Source: Sphingobacteriales bacterium | GTDB lineage: Bacteria > Bacteroidota > Bacteroidia > Chitinophagales > JADIYW01 | NCBI GenBank assembly: GCA_016721245.1 | Contig: JADKIQ010000003.1 | Coordinates: 1 to 64,000 of the forward strand | Reading direction: 5' to 3' | Length of the DNA: 64,000 bases | In this document: piece by piece, positions 8,488-18,094 of the stretch | How the letters are laid out: each line of letters begins with the position of its first letter | How positions within the stretch are numbered: position 1 is the stretch's first letter | Position numbers and translations under genes: made by a program | Notes under the pieces: generated by a model | Told to the model about the DNA's origin: nothing | Databases searched by the model: none | What the model saw: only the letters and a program-made list of their open reading frames with translations

Positions 8488-9786
8488 TTACAATTCCAAC
8501 AATGCTTTCACTGGATCTGTTCCGTACAACATCTTTTCAGGGTTTTCTAAAAAGTCTTTTACCATCACCAAAAATCCAACACTTTCTTTTCCATCTACAA
8601 TTCTATGGTCGTAAGATAAAGCTAAGTACATCATTGGTCGTATTTCTACTTTACCGTTGATTGCCATTGGTCTATCTTGTATTTTATGCATACCTAAATA
8701 GCACTTTGCGGTTGGTTGATAATTGGAGTTGATAACAAAGAACCAAACACGCCACCATTAGTAATTGTGAATGTTCCGCCTTCCATATCTTGTATGCTTA
8801 ATAAGCCGTCACGACCCAATAACGCTAGTCGTTTCACTTCTTTTTCTACACCAGCAAATGATAAACTTTCTGCATTTCTAATTACTGGAACTACTAACCC
8901 TTTTGGTGTAGAAACAGCAATTGAAATATCTACAAAATCATGGTAGATAATATTTTCATCATCGATGTAAGCATTGATAGCTGGAAATTTTGTAAGCGCT
9001 AATGCACAAGCTTTTGTAAAGAATGACATGAAGCCTAAACCAATACCATTTTTTTCTTCAAAAGGTTTTTTTATATTGTTCTAATTTGATGAATACGTGT
9101 CATGTCAACTTCATTAAAAGTGGTCAACATTGCCGTTTCATTTTTCACAGCTACCAAACTGCGAGAAATAGTTTTACGCATGCGCGTCATTTTCTCTGTT
9201 TTTCTTTGCGAAAAAAGTCACCAGTCGATAGTCGACTGATTGGCCGATTCTTTCGTTTTTCTTTTATTGTTTCTGGACTGACTCGACTGTCGACTTTCGA
9301 CTTCAACGCATCTTCTTTTGTAATTCTTCCATCAACGCCAGAACCTTGAATATCTTTTGCGTCAATACCTTTTTCATCTAATATTTTTTTTGCCGATGGT
9401 GATGGTGTACCTGTTGCGTAAGTCTTTTGGTCTTGGTCAATTGTCGATGGGTCTTCTTCGTTAACTTCAGCTTCTGCTTTTCTTCTACTTTACTTCTTTT
9501 TTCTGTCGACTGTGGACTGTTGACTGTGGACTTTTCTGGAGCAGCAGCATCAGTATCAATATAAGCAACTAAGCCACCAATTTTTATATCATCGCCTTCT
9601 TTGGCAACACGTGTAATCACGCCAGCCACTTCTGATGGCATTTCAAACGTTGCTTTGTCGGATTCAAATTCTGCTAAAGGCTGGTCTAGTTTTACATAAT
9701 CACCATCTTCCACTAACCAGGATGATAAGGTTACTTCTGTTACGGATTCGCCAACAGTTGGTACTTTTATTTCTATTTTTGCTCAT
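8488..9786 (-). CDS. sucB: 2-oxoglutarate dehydrogenase E2, dihydrolipoyl succinyltransferase (multiple frameshifts)
   Basis: E2 core of the 2-oxoglutarate dehydrogenase complex: transfers succinyl from the lipoyl arm to CoA. Read across frames from ATG 9786: a lipoyl domain (KVPTVGESVTEV; lipoyl-lysine motif ESDKATFEMPSE), a long linker, an E3-binding domain (AKKILDEKGIDAKDIQGSG then VDGRITKEDAL), a second linker, and the catalytic domain (TRMRKTISRSLVAVKNETAM, FPAINAYID, active-site block LALSYDHRIVDGK). At least five single-base indels, all in A/T runs (near 9775, 9470, 9205, 9070, 8697), split the frame, which suggests sequence error. The two linkers are encoded by degenerate GTCGACT-type heptamer repeats. 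sucA lies 88 bases upstream on the same strand. Confidence 0.9.
9216..9236. repeat. Heptamer repeat array 1 in sucB linker
   Basis: Three 7-base units, AGTCACC-AGTCGAT-AGTCGAC, in the DNA for the linker between the E3-binding and catalytic domains of E2. Same family as the arrays at 9275 and 9505. Confidence 0.6.
9275..9302. repeat. Heptamer repeat array 2 in sucB linker
   Basis: Four consecutive 7-base units GGACTGA-CTCGACT-GTCGACT-TTCGACT, out of step with codons (7 is not a multiple of 3), in the same E2 linker. Confidence 0.65.
9505..9532. repeat. Heptamer repeat array 3 in sucB linker
   Basis: Four exact-period units GTCGACT-GTGGACT-GTTGACT-GTGGACT, varying only at the third base, in the linker between the lipoyl and E3-binding domains. 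Confidence 0.7.
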
Positions 9787-9874
9787 TATTTAGATTGTTT
9801 GATTTATAGATTCAAGATTATTAGACAAATTTATTGTTTATGCAGTTTATGGATAATTGAGTTTTTCCTATAAG

Positions 9875-12632
9875 CTAATAAGCATTAACTAAACGCCAAT
9901 TCCACCAATGCTTTTGTTCTTTTTCATGCAGTTTGCTGAAGCCTGTTGCCGGTGATGCCGCCTGCGGTCGTGCAATGCATTGTAAGTATTTTGCTTTATT
10001 GTAATTTAATAACAAGAAACCGTATGCACCCATATTGATGGGTTCTTCTTGTACCCAATGGAAAGTGGCTTTGCCGTATTTCTTAATCACAGCATCCAGT
10101 TGTTTGTCAGCCACCGGATACAATTGCTCTACTCTTACAATGGCAACATCCGTTCTGTTGTCTGCTTCTTTTTTGCCAGTAAATCATAATAGATTTTTCC
10201 GGTACAGAACAATACTTTTTTCACTGCATTTGCTTCCGTTGTATTTTCATCGTCTATAACTTCCTGGAATTTTCCTTCATAGATTTTTGAAATATTATCT
10301 ACGCATTTCGGATGACGCAGTAAGGATTTCGGCGACATATTAATCAATGGTTTTCTGAACGACCAGGCCAATTGTCTTCTGATTAAATGAAAGAAATTGG
10401 CTGGTGAAGTAATATTAGTTACTACCATATTATTCTCACCACATAGCTGCAAGAAGCGTTCAAGTCGTGCAGAACTATGTTCGGACCAGCGCCTTCATAG
10501 CCGTGTGGTAATAACAATACTAAACCACTTTGACGATTCCATTTCGTTTCGCAAGAAGCAATAAACTGGTCGATGATGATTTGCGCGCCGTTATCAAAAT
10601 CACCGAACTGTGCTTCCCAAATAGTTAGCGGTCCCGGCGAAGGCAGTGAATATCCAAACTCAAAACCCAATACACCATATTCAGATAAATGGGAATTGAA
10701 AATTCTGAAAGTTCCCTGTTTGCCGTCTTCTGCAATATGTTGTAAACGATTGTATTCTTCATTCGTTACTTCATCATATAAACAAGCATGACGATGCGAA
10801 AAAGTTCCACGCTTGACATCTTCGCCACTTAATCGAACATCTTTACCATCTAATAAAATAGAACCATATGCAATTAATTCTGCAGCTGCCCAATCCACCG
10901 TATTGTTTTCACGCATCAGTACACGACGTTGTTCCAGGTATTGCTGTATCTTTTTTAGAGGTTTGAAACCTTCAGGAACCTTTACCAGTGCTTTAATAAT
11001 TTTCACTAAATTATCTTTAGAAATTTTTGTTTCCGGAGAAGATTCAAAATCTTCATTGGTTGCTTTTCGCAATGCTTTCCAAGCTAATTCTGTTGGTTGC
11101 GGATTGTATTTCTTTTCCTGTTGTTTGTAATCATTGAGTCGAGCCTGCAATTCTGACCAGAATTCTTCTTCCATTTTTTTGGCAAATTCAGCTTCTGCAA
11201 CACCCCATTCGTACAGTTTTTTCTGATATAAATCCCGAACACCTACATGATCTTTAATGATTTTATACATCTGCGGTTGTGTGTATGATGGATCATCACC
11301 TTCGTTGTGACCCCATTTTCGGTAACACACCATATCCACAAATACATCTTTATTAAAACGCTGACGATATTCTGCTGCTAATTCAGCTACATACGTTACA
11401 CATTCCACATCATCGCCGTTTACATGAAAAACAGGAGCCTGAATGGTAGACGCTATGGATGTACAATAGTTTGATGTTCTGGCATCATCGAAATCTGTGG
11501 TAAATCCGATTTGGTTGTTGATGACAAAATGTATTGTTCCGCCTACGGTATAACCTTTTAACGATTGCATTTGCAATACTTCATATACAATACCTTGTCC
11601 GGCAACAGCCGCATCACCATGAATGGTAATAGGTAAAATTTTATCGTAATCTTCGTCGTAGATGGCATTTGCCTTTGCTCTGCAATAGCCTTGTACTACA
11701 GGATTTACGGCTTCTAAGTGAGATGGATTTGGAAGTAATTTGATATACACTTCTTTGCCATCCATTGTGTCATACTGAGAAGAATAGCCTAAGTGATATT
11801 TTACATCACCGGTGCCGGTTGAAAAATCATTAGGTGCGATGCCTTCAAATTCAGAGAACACCTGCTCGTATGTTTTTCCTACAATATTGCACAATACATT
11901 TAAACGACCGCGATGTGCCATACCGATAACAATTTCCTGTACACCGTGGTTGGCGGCAACATTTATCATAGAGTCTAATGCCGGAATGGTAGATTCGCCG
12001 CCTTCTAAGGAGAATCGTTTTTGACCGATATATTTGGTGCCTAGAAATTTTTCCAATACTTCACTTTCATTTAGCTTGGATAAAATTCTTTTTTTCTTTT
12101 CTATCGGATGCTCATAAGCTACATAGCCATGCTCGATTTGTTCGCGCAGCCAGGCACGTTCGTCTCTGTCGAGCACATAATTATATTCCCAACCGATGGT
12201 GCGGCAATAAATCTGTTTCAGTCGAGAAATGATGTCTTTCAGCTTTGCCTTTCCGATACCAATTTCTTTTCCGGCATGGAATTCCGTTTCCAGATCTTCT
12301 TCTGTTAAATTGAAATAATGCAATTCTAAGTCGGCATGTCGGTCTCTGCGCGGACGCAAAGGGTTGGTATTGGCTAATAAGTGGCCTTTATTTCTGTAGC
12401 CGCTGATCAGTTTCAGTACTTTAAATTCTTTAGGTGAAACGACTTCGATATTTCCTGAAGCTGTTGCGCCATTCAGTTGCGCGCCGTTTTCACCATATTT
12501 GTAAGCCAGGTCGAAGCCGGCAAAGAATTTTTTCCATTCCGGATCAACAGAATTCTGGTCTTTTAAGTAATCCTGATAAAGAGCATCAATGTAGCTCGGG
12601 TGTGCATTCGATAAAATCGATAAATCTTCCAT
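9875..12632 (-). CDS. sucA: 2-oxoglutarate dehydrogenase E1 (frameshifted near C-terminus)
   Basis: Thiamine-diphosphate E1 that decarboxylates 2-oxoglutarate in the TCA cycle. From ATG 12632: N-terminal E2-binding helix (SNAHPSYIDALYQDYLKD), GMAHRGRLNVL, the ThDP site IHGDAAVAGQGIVYE, CYRKWGHNEGDDPSYTQP and LPHGYEGAGP. The frame breaks near 10480 (one lost G in GGTCCGGAA), resumes as LCGENNMVVTNITSPANFFH, breaks again near 10171 (one lost A) and ends with PQAASPATGFSKLHEKEQK. The whole span gives ~918 residues, the normal E1 length, so the two indels are likely errors. Upstream it is divergent from rpsT; downstream is sucB, probably in the same transcript. Confidence 0.95.
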
Positions 12633-12780
12633 GTTAAGTATATATTAATCAGAGTGCAAATATCGCGCTTTTGAATACAAAAAGGTATTAAAAAGCGTTA
12701 TTTTATATCTATAAGCGAAGAATTATGCAAAAAGTTCAGAATTAACCTAAAATTCACTTTTTTTAATCTAAACGTTTGAT

Positions 12781-12788
12781 TATCTTTG
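12781..12788 (+). promoter_or_regulatory. Bacteroidota -7 box (TATCTTTG) of rpsT
   Basis: TATCTTTGCA matches the TAnnTTTG -7 consensus and lies 19 bases before the rpsT ATG, implying a very short 5' leader. No clear -33 TTG was found at the ideal spacing. Confidence 0.6.
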
Positions 12789-12806
12789 CACACTCAAAAA
12801 GAAAAA

Positions 12807-13064
12807 ATGGCACATCATAAATCGGCAAAAAAGAGAATCAGACAAACGGCTAAGAAAAGATTAGCAAACCGTTATTATGGAAAAACTACGAGAAATGCAT
12901 TACGCAAATTCTTAGGTTTAACCGATAAAGCTGAAGCAGAAAAAACAATGGGAAGCGTTGTATCTCTGGTAGATAAATTAGCTAAAAGAAACCAAATCCA
13001 CGATAACAAAGCAGGACATTTGAAGTCTCAGGTGATGTTACATTTGAATGGATTGAAAAAATAG
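12807..13064 (+). CDS. rpsT: 30S ribosomal protein S20
   Basis: 85-residue basic protein of the small ribosomal subunit, binding 16S rRNA. The start MAHHKSAKKRIRQTAKKRLA is the family N-terminus, so ATG 12807 is right and the in-frame ATG at 12786, which lies within the promoter box, is not. The body is helical and Lys/Arg-rich, with the family's conserved HKNKAARxKSRL-like tail seen here as IHDNKAGHLKSQVMLHL. It stands alone between the divergent sucA and radC, with its own promoter and terminator. Confidence 0.95.
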   Translation: MAHHKSAKKRIRQTAKKRLANRYYGKTTRNALRKFLGLTDKAEAEKTMGSVVSLVDKLAKRNQIHDNKAGHLKSQVMLHLNGLKK

Positions 13065-13102
13065 TTGAAAAATAATTCCGTATTTTTTATGGAAAATGAG
13101 TG

Positions 13103-13134
13103 ATTGGTGTATCTCAATGGTACACCAATTTTTG
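13103..13134 (+). terminator. Intrinsic terminator after rpsT
   Basis: Stem ATTGGTGTA / TACACCAAT with a 9-base loop, followed by TTTTTG. It ends just before the radC start, so radC probably uses read-through or a promoter overlapping this region. Confidence 0.7.
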
Positions 13135-13138
13135 TTTT

Positions 13139-13834
13139 ATGCATACGGATAACAAACTCACCATTAAATGCTGGGCGGAAGAAGACCGGCCAAGAGAAAA
13201 ACTTCAGCTAAAAGGTAAACACAGCCTTTCAGATGCCGAATTGATTGCCATTATTATCGGTTCCGGCAATGCCAAACAGTCCGCAGTAGAACTTTCCAGA
13301 CAGATTTTAGCTTCCGTACAGCACGACTTATTTCAACTCGGCAAGAAATCCATTCAGGATTTGATGCAATTCCATGGAATTGGCGAAGCAAAAGCCATTT
13401 CGATTGCTGCCGCGTTGGAATTGGGACGACGAAGAGCGCAATCAGAAGCAAAACCGCAGGAGAAAATAATCAACCACAAAGCCGTTTTTGAAATGCTGTC
13501 GCCGATTTTGTCGGACTTGCCGCACGAAGAATTTTGGGTGGTTTACCTGAACCGAAATAACCGGTTTATATCCAAACATAAAATCAGCAGCGGTGGCGTT
13601 TCCGGCACGGTTGCCGATATGAAAATGATTTTCAATATAGCCGTCAGAGAACTGGCAAGTTGTATAATTCTGTGTCACAATCATCCTTCGGGAAATCTGA
13701 ATCCAAGCGAAATAGACATACGATTAACACGAAATGCCGTGGAAGCAGGGAAAATGTTAGAGATTGCTGTTTTAGATCATATTATTATTGCACAGCAAAG
13801 TTATTGCAGTTTTCGAGAGCAAAACTTACTTTAA
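13139..13834 (+). CDS. radC: RadC-family JAB/JAMM-domain protein
   Basis: 231 residues from ATG 13139 (MHTDNKLTIKCWAEEDRPRE); an upstream in-frame start would run through the terminator. The N-terminal half has the UPF0758 lead (EKLQLKGKHSLSDAELIAI) and a helix-hairpin-helix (FHGIGEAKA). The C-terminal half is a JAMM metalloprotease-fold domain with the metal-binding motif CHNHPSGNLNPSEID (HxHPSG..PSxxD) and a typical RadC end. The family was named for a DNA-repair phenotype that was later reassigned, so its role remains unclear; it is often found near mobile DNA but is also a common core gene. Confidence 0.93.
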   Translation: MHTDNKLTIKCWAEEDRPREKLQLKGKHSLSDAELIAIIIGSGNAKQSAVELSRQILASVQHDLFQLGKKSIQDLMQFHGIGEAKAISIAAALELGRRRAQSEAKPQEKIINHKAVFEMLSPILSDLPHEEFWVVYLNRNNRFISKHKISSGGVSGTVADMKMIFNIAVRELASCIILCHNHPSGNLNPSEIDIRLTRNAVEAGKMLEIAVLDHIIIAQQSYCSFREQNLL

Positions 13835-13870
13835 TTAACTCAATAGCAACACCATATACACATCCTTTCG

Positions 13871-13901
13871 TTGTAACATTCAGCTAATCAGCGTATCTTT
13901 G
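13871..13901 (+). promoter_or_regulatory. Promoter of the RNA helicase gene (-33 TTG / -7 TATCTTTG)
   Basis: TTG at 13871-13873, a 20-base spacer and TATCTTTG at 13894-13901 fit the Bacteroidota promoter consensus. The helicase ATG follows 25 bases later. Confidence 0.65.
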
Positions 13902-13926
13902 CAGTTCATTAGTATTAAAAATTTTT

Positions 13927-15648
13927 ATGGAAGGATTTAGAGCCTTAGGCTTAAGCGACGACATCTTAGACGCGCTAGAAAAAAAAGGGTACGAAGTACC
14001 CACCCCAATTCAGCAACAAACTATACCACTTTTATTAAATGGTGATTTAGATATTGTAGGACAAGCACAAACAGGAACAGGAAAAACTGCAGCATTCGGT
14101 TTGCCAATTTTAGAAAGATTTGACCCGACACAAAAAAGTGTGCAGGCATTAGTATTGGCACCAACGCGTGAGTTAGCCATTCAAACAGCAGAAGAAATCA
14201 AAAGTTTCAAAGGTTCTAAAAAAATCTGGATAACCACGGTTTATGGCGGTGCACCAATCAGCTCGCAAATGCGCGAACTGGAAAAAGGAACACACGTAGT
14301 AGTTGGTACACCAGGTCGTGTGATTGATTTAATTGAAAGAAAGAAATTAAAACTCGAAGACGTAAAATACGTAGTGTTAGACGAAGCCGATGAAATGTTA
14401 AACATGGGTTTCATCGACGACATCGAGTTGATTTTAAAATCTTGTAATGAAAGCCGCAGAATGTTGCTGTTTTCCGCAACAATGCCCGACAGAATTTTAT
14501 CCTTAGCGAAACGCTACATGGGAAAATTCAACATGGTGCAGATTGCAAAACAGGAAATCACAAACGTAAACATCGAACAATCTTATTTTGAAGTGCCGGA
14601 CAGAGATAAATTTGATGCTTTGTGCCGTGTGTTGGATGTGGAGGAAGATTTCTACGGTATTATTTTCTGTAATACAAAAGCGGAAGTGGTGGAAATTGCC
14701 AATCACTTAAATGATAAAGGTTACAGCACAGATGCATTGCATGGCGATATTCAACAGAATTTACGCGAGAAAGTAGTAAAGCAATTTAAAACCAATAAAT
14801 ACGGTGTGTTAGTGGCTACAGATGTGGCTGCACGTGGTATTGATATTTCAGATTTAACGCACGTAATTAATTACGGTTTACCGCAAGATCCGGAATCTTA
14901 TGTACACAGAATCGGAAGAACAGGACGTGCCGGAAAATTAGGAAAAGCGATTGCTATTATTTCGCCATCAGAAAAAAGAAAATTAATTTTTGTGGAGAGA
15001 ATCTCTAAAGCAAAAATGAAAAAAGGTAAATTACCTGATGCAAACGATATGGTGAAAATTAAAACACGTCGTTTAACAGAACACGTGGAAACCATCATAG
15101 GCACTGAGCATTACAGCGAATACTTAGAGTTGGCATCGCAAATTTTAGGTGAAAATGAACCACAGGTTATTGTTGCAGCATTGATAAAACATTTTGCAAA
15201 AGATGAGTTGAATATTTCTGCTTACAAACAAATTAAAGAAGCTGCTCCAAGGGAAGAGTTTGGTAGAAATGACCGTTTTGCGAGCAGAGACAGACGTGAT
15301 GATGGTCGTGGAAGACGTGATGACAGAAGAAGTGACGACAGAAGAAGCGATAGCAGACGTGACAGCGGAAGCAGAGATGCCGCGCCACGAAGAAGAAATG
15401 CATCTTCTACACGGTTGTTTTTTGCCAAAGGCAGAGCAGATGGCATGACACCACGTGAATTACTGGAAGAATTAAAATCAACGGCTGGAATAGAATCCAG
15501 AAGAATTGATGATATCAGAATTTTGGATAACTTTTCTTTCTTCGCCACTAACAGCGATGATGCTGAGCAAATTTTAGCTGTGTACAAACGTAATAAAGGT
15601 GCAGGCAAACCAATGGTAGACCGCGCAAGAGAAAGAGAAGAGAGATAA
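13927..15648 (+). CDS. deaD: DEAD-box ATP-dependent RNA helicase (DeaD/CsdA type)
   Basis: 573 residues. RecA domain 1 carries the Q motif (VPTPIQQQTIP), motif I AQTGTGKTA, Ia PTRELAIQ, Ib TPGR, II DEAD and III SAT. RecA domain 2 has the motif IV-VI region with ARGIDI and HRIGRTGRAG. A basic/acidic low-complexity linker rich in RDDRR and RSD follows at about residues 445-490, then a DbpA-type RNA-binding domain (TRLFFAKGRADGMTPRELLEELK). This layout is that of DeaD/CsdA proteins, which remodel rRNA and mRNA and are often cold-induced. It is transcribed alone, with a good promoter upstream and a hairpin terminator downstream. Confidence 0.95.
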   Translation: MEGFRALGLSDDILDALEKKGYEVPTPIQQQTIPLLLNGDLDIVGQAQTGTGKTAAFGLPILERFDPTQKSVQALVLAPTRELAIQTAEEIKSFKGSKKIWITTVYGGAPISSQMRELEKGTHVVVGTPGRVIDLIERKKLKLEDVKYVVLDEADEMLNMGFIDDIELILKSCNESRRMLLFSATMPDRILSLAKRYMGKFNMVQIAKQEITNVNIEQSYFEVPDRDKFDALCRVLDVEEDFYGIIFCNTKAEVVEIANHLNDKGYSTDALHGDIQQNLREKVVKQFKTNKYGVLVATDVAARGIDISDLTHVINYGLPQDPESYVHRIGRTGRAGKLGKAIAIISPSEKRKLIFVERISKAKMKKGKLPDANDMVKIKTRRLTEHVETIIGTEHYSEYLELASQILGENEPQVIVAALIKHFAKDELNISAYKQIKEAAPREEFGRNDRFASRDRRDDGRGRRDDRRSDDRRSDSRRDSGSRDAAPRRRNASSTRLFFAKGRADGMTPRELLEELKSTAGIESRRIDDIRILDNFSFFATNSDDAEQILAVYKRNKGAGKPMVDRAREREER

Positions 15649-15666
15649 TTTTTCTTAATAAAAAAA

Positions 15667-15684
15667 CGAAGCCTTTCGGCTTCG
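15667..15684 (-). terminator. Intrinsic terminator for the minus-strand lipoprotein array
   Basis: CGAAGCC-TTTC-GGCTTCG hairpin; on the minus strand it is followed by a T7 run. It lies downstream of the last array gene (15740) and just after the helicase stop. Confidence 0.7.
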
Positions 15685-15700
15685 CTTACAAAAAATGAAT

Positions 15701-15732
15701 AAAATGCTCACCAATCAAAGTGAGCATTTTTT
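15701..15732. terminator. Bidirectional terminator between helicase and lipoprotein array
   Basis: 11-bp stem AAAATGCTCAC / GTGAGCATTTT with an 8-base loop and T-runs on the plus side. It separates the two convergent units. Confidence 0.8.
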
Positions 15733-15739
15733 CTTTGAT

Positions 15740-16237
15740 TTAGTTAATTTGGTATTCTACAATAGGCATGTAATCACCTAAAGATGATGTTGTTAAAACT
15801 GCACCAATATTTTTTGCATAATAATATTGAGTTTTCATGCCTGATGGAATAATGTTTCCATTCATTGAGAAAACGCTTTCACCTTCGATCAGCATTACAT
15901 CATTGAAAACTTTCCCTTCAATTTCTTTGCTAGCTGCAATTTCTATTACATTCATTTTTAGAATACTATCAATGCCATTTGCCTTGTATTTTATTTCCCA
16001 GGTATCACCAACTTTTGAGTTGTCGATAAAAGTTGGTTGAAAATTACCAGCTTCAAAACTATCAGAAAAGTGAGTGCCATTTTCTAATTTTACTTTTGAT
16101 GTTTGATTACCAGTACTACATGTTGCAATGTAATAATCGGCACCGCATTCTGTAATTTCATTGGTAAAAGAACCACCAGTTTTTAAGTTATACTTCCAAA
16201 AGTTTCCTTTTTGTATTGGATAATAAGTGTCTGCCAT
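15740..16237 (-). CDS. Hypothetical protein (165 aa), beta-rich, no signal peptide
   Basis: The frame starts MADTYYPIQKGNFWKYNLKT. 'YYPIQKGNFWKY' is an opening found in many secreted Bacteroidota proteins of lipoprotein type, but here no signal peptide precedes it and the upstream region holds no in-frame signal. The body looks beta-rich (GTHFSDSF, IKYKANGIDSILKMNVIEI). It is the most downstream gene of the minus-strand array. Either it is cytoplasmic, which would be unusual for this fold type, or the N-terminus has been lost. Function unknown. Confidence 0.65.
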   Translation of the reverse strand: MADTYYPIQKGNFWKYNLKTGGSFTNEITECGADYYIATCSTGNQTSKVKLENGTHFSDSFEAGNFQPTFIDNSKVGDTWEIKYKANGIDSILKMNVIEIAASKEIEGKVFNDVMLIEGESVFSMNGNIIPSGMKTQYYYAKNIGAVLTTSSLGDYMPIVEYQIN

Positions 16238-16299
16238 TTGTGTAGTTTATTGGATTAAAATTTTTTTAAAAGCAATTTATAGTTTTATGGTTTTTGTTG

Positions 16300-16788
16300 T
16301 TATAGTTTGATGATATAACCACCTGGCGCATCTACTTCGCCATCAATTACAAAAGTTTGTTCAGTAACGCCATCATTAATTATTATAGTAGCAGAAGCTG
16401 GTGGATTGGTGCCTTCGTTATCTACATTAATTCCAATCCAATTGTCGCCAGTTTCTAACGTTACATCAAAACATTTTTCAGCATTCAACAAAAAGTAATC
16501 GTTGATTAATGCATTGCCATTAAACAATAAGTCTATAATATCGCCATCTTCTACACTATTATCGTACACGCAGATAGAGATATTTTTATTTTCAACAGTA
16601 ATAGTTCCTTGATTGCTAAAGTTAGAAGGCAATTTTGTTTGCACACTTTTGTCTTTTTTGCAACTTGTGCTGATGCTTGTAGCCAATACTAATAATAGCA
16701 TTGGTAGAGAGAATTTAATTTGTTTTAACGTGTTTTTACTCATGAATTTAGTTTTTAAATTTTTGAGTTCGTGAATCTGTGATTTCAT
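16300..16788 (-). CDS. Lipoprotein (162 aa) with a 15-residue leader before the signal peptide
   Basis: The protein starts MKSQIHELKNLKTKF, then MSKNTLKQIKFSLPMLLLV and lipobox ATSISTSC then KKDKS. A second in-frame ATG (codon 16) would give a normal signal peptide, yet the leader is conserved in the pseudogene at 237-662 (MKSKIHELKNLKIKL). The mature part resembles the 'VEDGDIIDLLFNG--L-----L' and 'DNWIGINVDNEGTNPPAS' pattern seen as a beta-sandwich module in surface proteins of this phylum (function unknown). Middle of the minus-strand array; co-transcription with neighbours is likely. Confidence 0.75.
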   Translation of the reverse strand: MKSQIHELKNLKTKFMSKNTLKQIKFSLPMLLLVLATSISTSCKKDKSVQTKLPSNFSNQGTITVENKNISICVYDNSVEDGDIIDLLFNGNALINDYFLLNAEKCFDVTLETGDNWIGINVDNEGTNPPASATIIINDGVTEQTFVIDGEVDAPGGYIIKL

Positions 16789-16832
16789 TTTTTTATAATT
16801 TTAAATGTGATAAATTTTTTTTTATAATTGGC

Positions 16833-17279
16833 TTATTTGTCATAGAATAAACCGCTATCGAAAGTGCCATTTTTAAAATCGTAATAAACACCAATGCAAC
16901 CCCAATTGTACTGTAAATGATAGTGTCTGCCAGCAATTTTCATATTCCAAATAAAGTTGCTTTTGTCGTTCATTTGTTGCGCAATCCATTTGGTTTCTAA
17001 GTCGCGTTGGCTTGTCCATGCTTCTCTTTTTATGGGTTCGGTTTCTACTTGAAAGCTGATTTTTTTTAGTTTTTCATCTTTAAATTCAAAACCAAATATT
17101 ACATAGTATTCATCAATTTTGGTTTGTGGCAAAGAATAATAATCGTCTGCATATTCGCTTTGTCTAAATTTATCTTTACCAAATTTTTTGAGTAAATCAT
17201 TTAATTTAGTTTCTTTAGTAACAACAAAACCATTGTTTAAAGTAAGTTCGCCAGTATCTTTATTTATAAGTTGCTTCAT
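16833..17279 (-). CDS. Cytoplasmic hypothetical protein (148 aa)
   Basis: No signal peptide. It starts MKQLINKDTGELTLNNGFVV and is charged and soluble, with aromatic pairs (YADDYYSLPQ, RHYHLQYNWGC) and end KNGTFDSGLFYDK. I do not recognise it. Size and style (single small alpha/beta domain, Trp/Tyr-rich) resemble immunity-type proteins of contact-dependent systems, but no toxin is seen nearby, so this is only a resemblance. It lies between two lipoprotein genes in the array. Confidence 0.65.
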   Translation of the reverse strand: MKQLINKDTGELTLNNGFVVTKETKLNDLLKKFGKDKFRQSEYADDYYSLPQTKIDEYYVIFGFEFKDEKLKKISFQVETEPIKREAWTSQRDLETKWIAQQMNDKSNFIWNMKIAGRHYHLQYNWGCIGVYYDFKNGTFDSGLFYDK

Positions 17280-17302
17280 CGTTTTCTACTAAAAAATAAT
17301 TT

Positions 17303-18076
17303 TTAAAATTCTTCGTAAGTAAAAGTTTCTTTGCTTTTATTGCCATCAATCACATTTGTTGAGCTGGTTCTTTTTAATGGATAACCATTGAAATCTCCTT
17401 CAAATGTGTAAGTACTTTGGTCATATAAATTTCCTCCATTCCAATATGATATCTCAGCAGTTTCTATATTTGGTAATAAAGCATTTAGGCCATTGTTGTA
17501 ATAAAATAAAAAGCCAGTAACAAAAGCTTCGGCTTCAAACCCTGAAATTAAAAATGGATTTTTAAAAGTTGATGAAAGATTATAACGAGCTGATATCTCT
17601 TCTGGAGTTGAAAGTGGTTTGTAATATAGTAGTACAGAATCACCTTTATATTCATTTCTGAAATAACTTCCATCAGAATAAATTTTCTTATCTATCAAAC
17701 CATTGCTATTGTAAGTAAGTTGAGTATTTCCACCTGGTGTTGTATAGCCTGTCATTTTATTGCTTGTCCAGTTTATTTTGTAATAGAAAGTCAATGTTCC
17801 TGATGCATTTTTTTCTAAGATACTATCCAATTTATTAGAAGAATTGTATATACAATATTGTGTTTGATATAGTGCATCATTAATTTCTGTAATAACTTTA
17901 GAGATTTTGTTAGAACTATTGTATTCAATAATATATTTATATGAAGATGTTGGAATACGCGTGTAATAAACATGTGTGTACGTTTTTAAACGTGTTTGTT
18001 TTGCTTTGTTTTCTTCTTTTTTGCAACTGCTTAGTGCAATAGAAAAAAATGTTAGTATAAAAATTATTTTTTTCAT
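17303..18076 (-). CDS. Lipoprotein (257 aa) with YD/DUF4595-like repeats
   Basis: The signal peptide MKKIIFILTFFSIALSSC is followed by KKEENK. The body contains short beta-hairpin repeats of the type 'IIEYNSSNKISKVI', 'YNSSNKLDSILEKN', 'LTYNSNGLIDKKIYSDG', like the repeats of DUF4595/RHS-YD lipoproteins of Bacteroidetes. It ends NKSKETFTYEEF. It probably sits on the periplasmic or outer face of a membrane. No catalytic motif is visible. It lies 24 bases from the upstream neighbour's end region and is likely co-transcribed. Confidence 0.75.
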   Translation of the reverse strand: MKKIIFILTFFSIALSSCKKEENKAKQTRLKTYTHVYYTRIPTSSYKYIIEYNSSNKISKVITEINDALYQTQYCIYNSSNKLDSILEKNASGTLTFYYKINWTSNKMTGYTTPGGNTQLTYNSNGLIDKKIYSDGSYFRNEYKGDSVLLYYKPLSTPEEISARYNLSSTFKNPFLISGFEAEAFVTGFLFYYNNGLNALLPNIETAEISYWNGGNLYDQSTYTFEGDFNGYPLKRTSSTNVIDGNKSKETFTYEEF

Positions 18077-18094
18077 AGTTTTTTTTTAGAAAAG

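Noticed and set aside
8490..12632. Reading sucA and sucB as true pseudogenes
   Set aside because: All breaks are one-base changes, mostly in homopolymers, and each whole frame has normal family length and motifs; sequence error is the simpler explanation.
15222..15608. Antisense frame of 128 codons in the helicase tail
   Set aside because: Produced by the repetitive Arg/Asp codons (CGT/GAC) read backwards into Ser/Leu runs.
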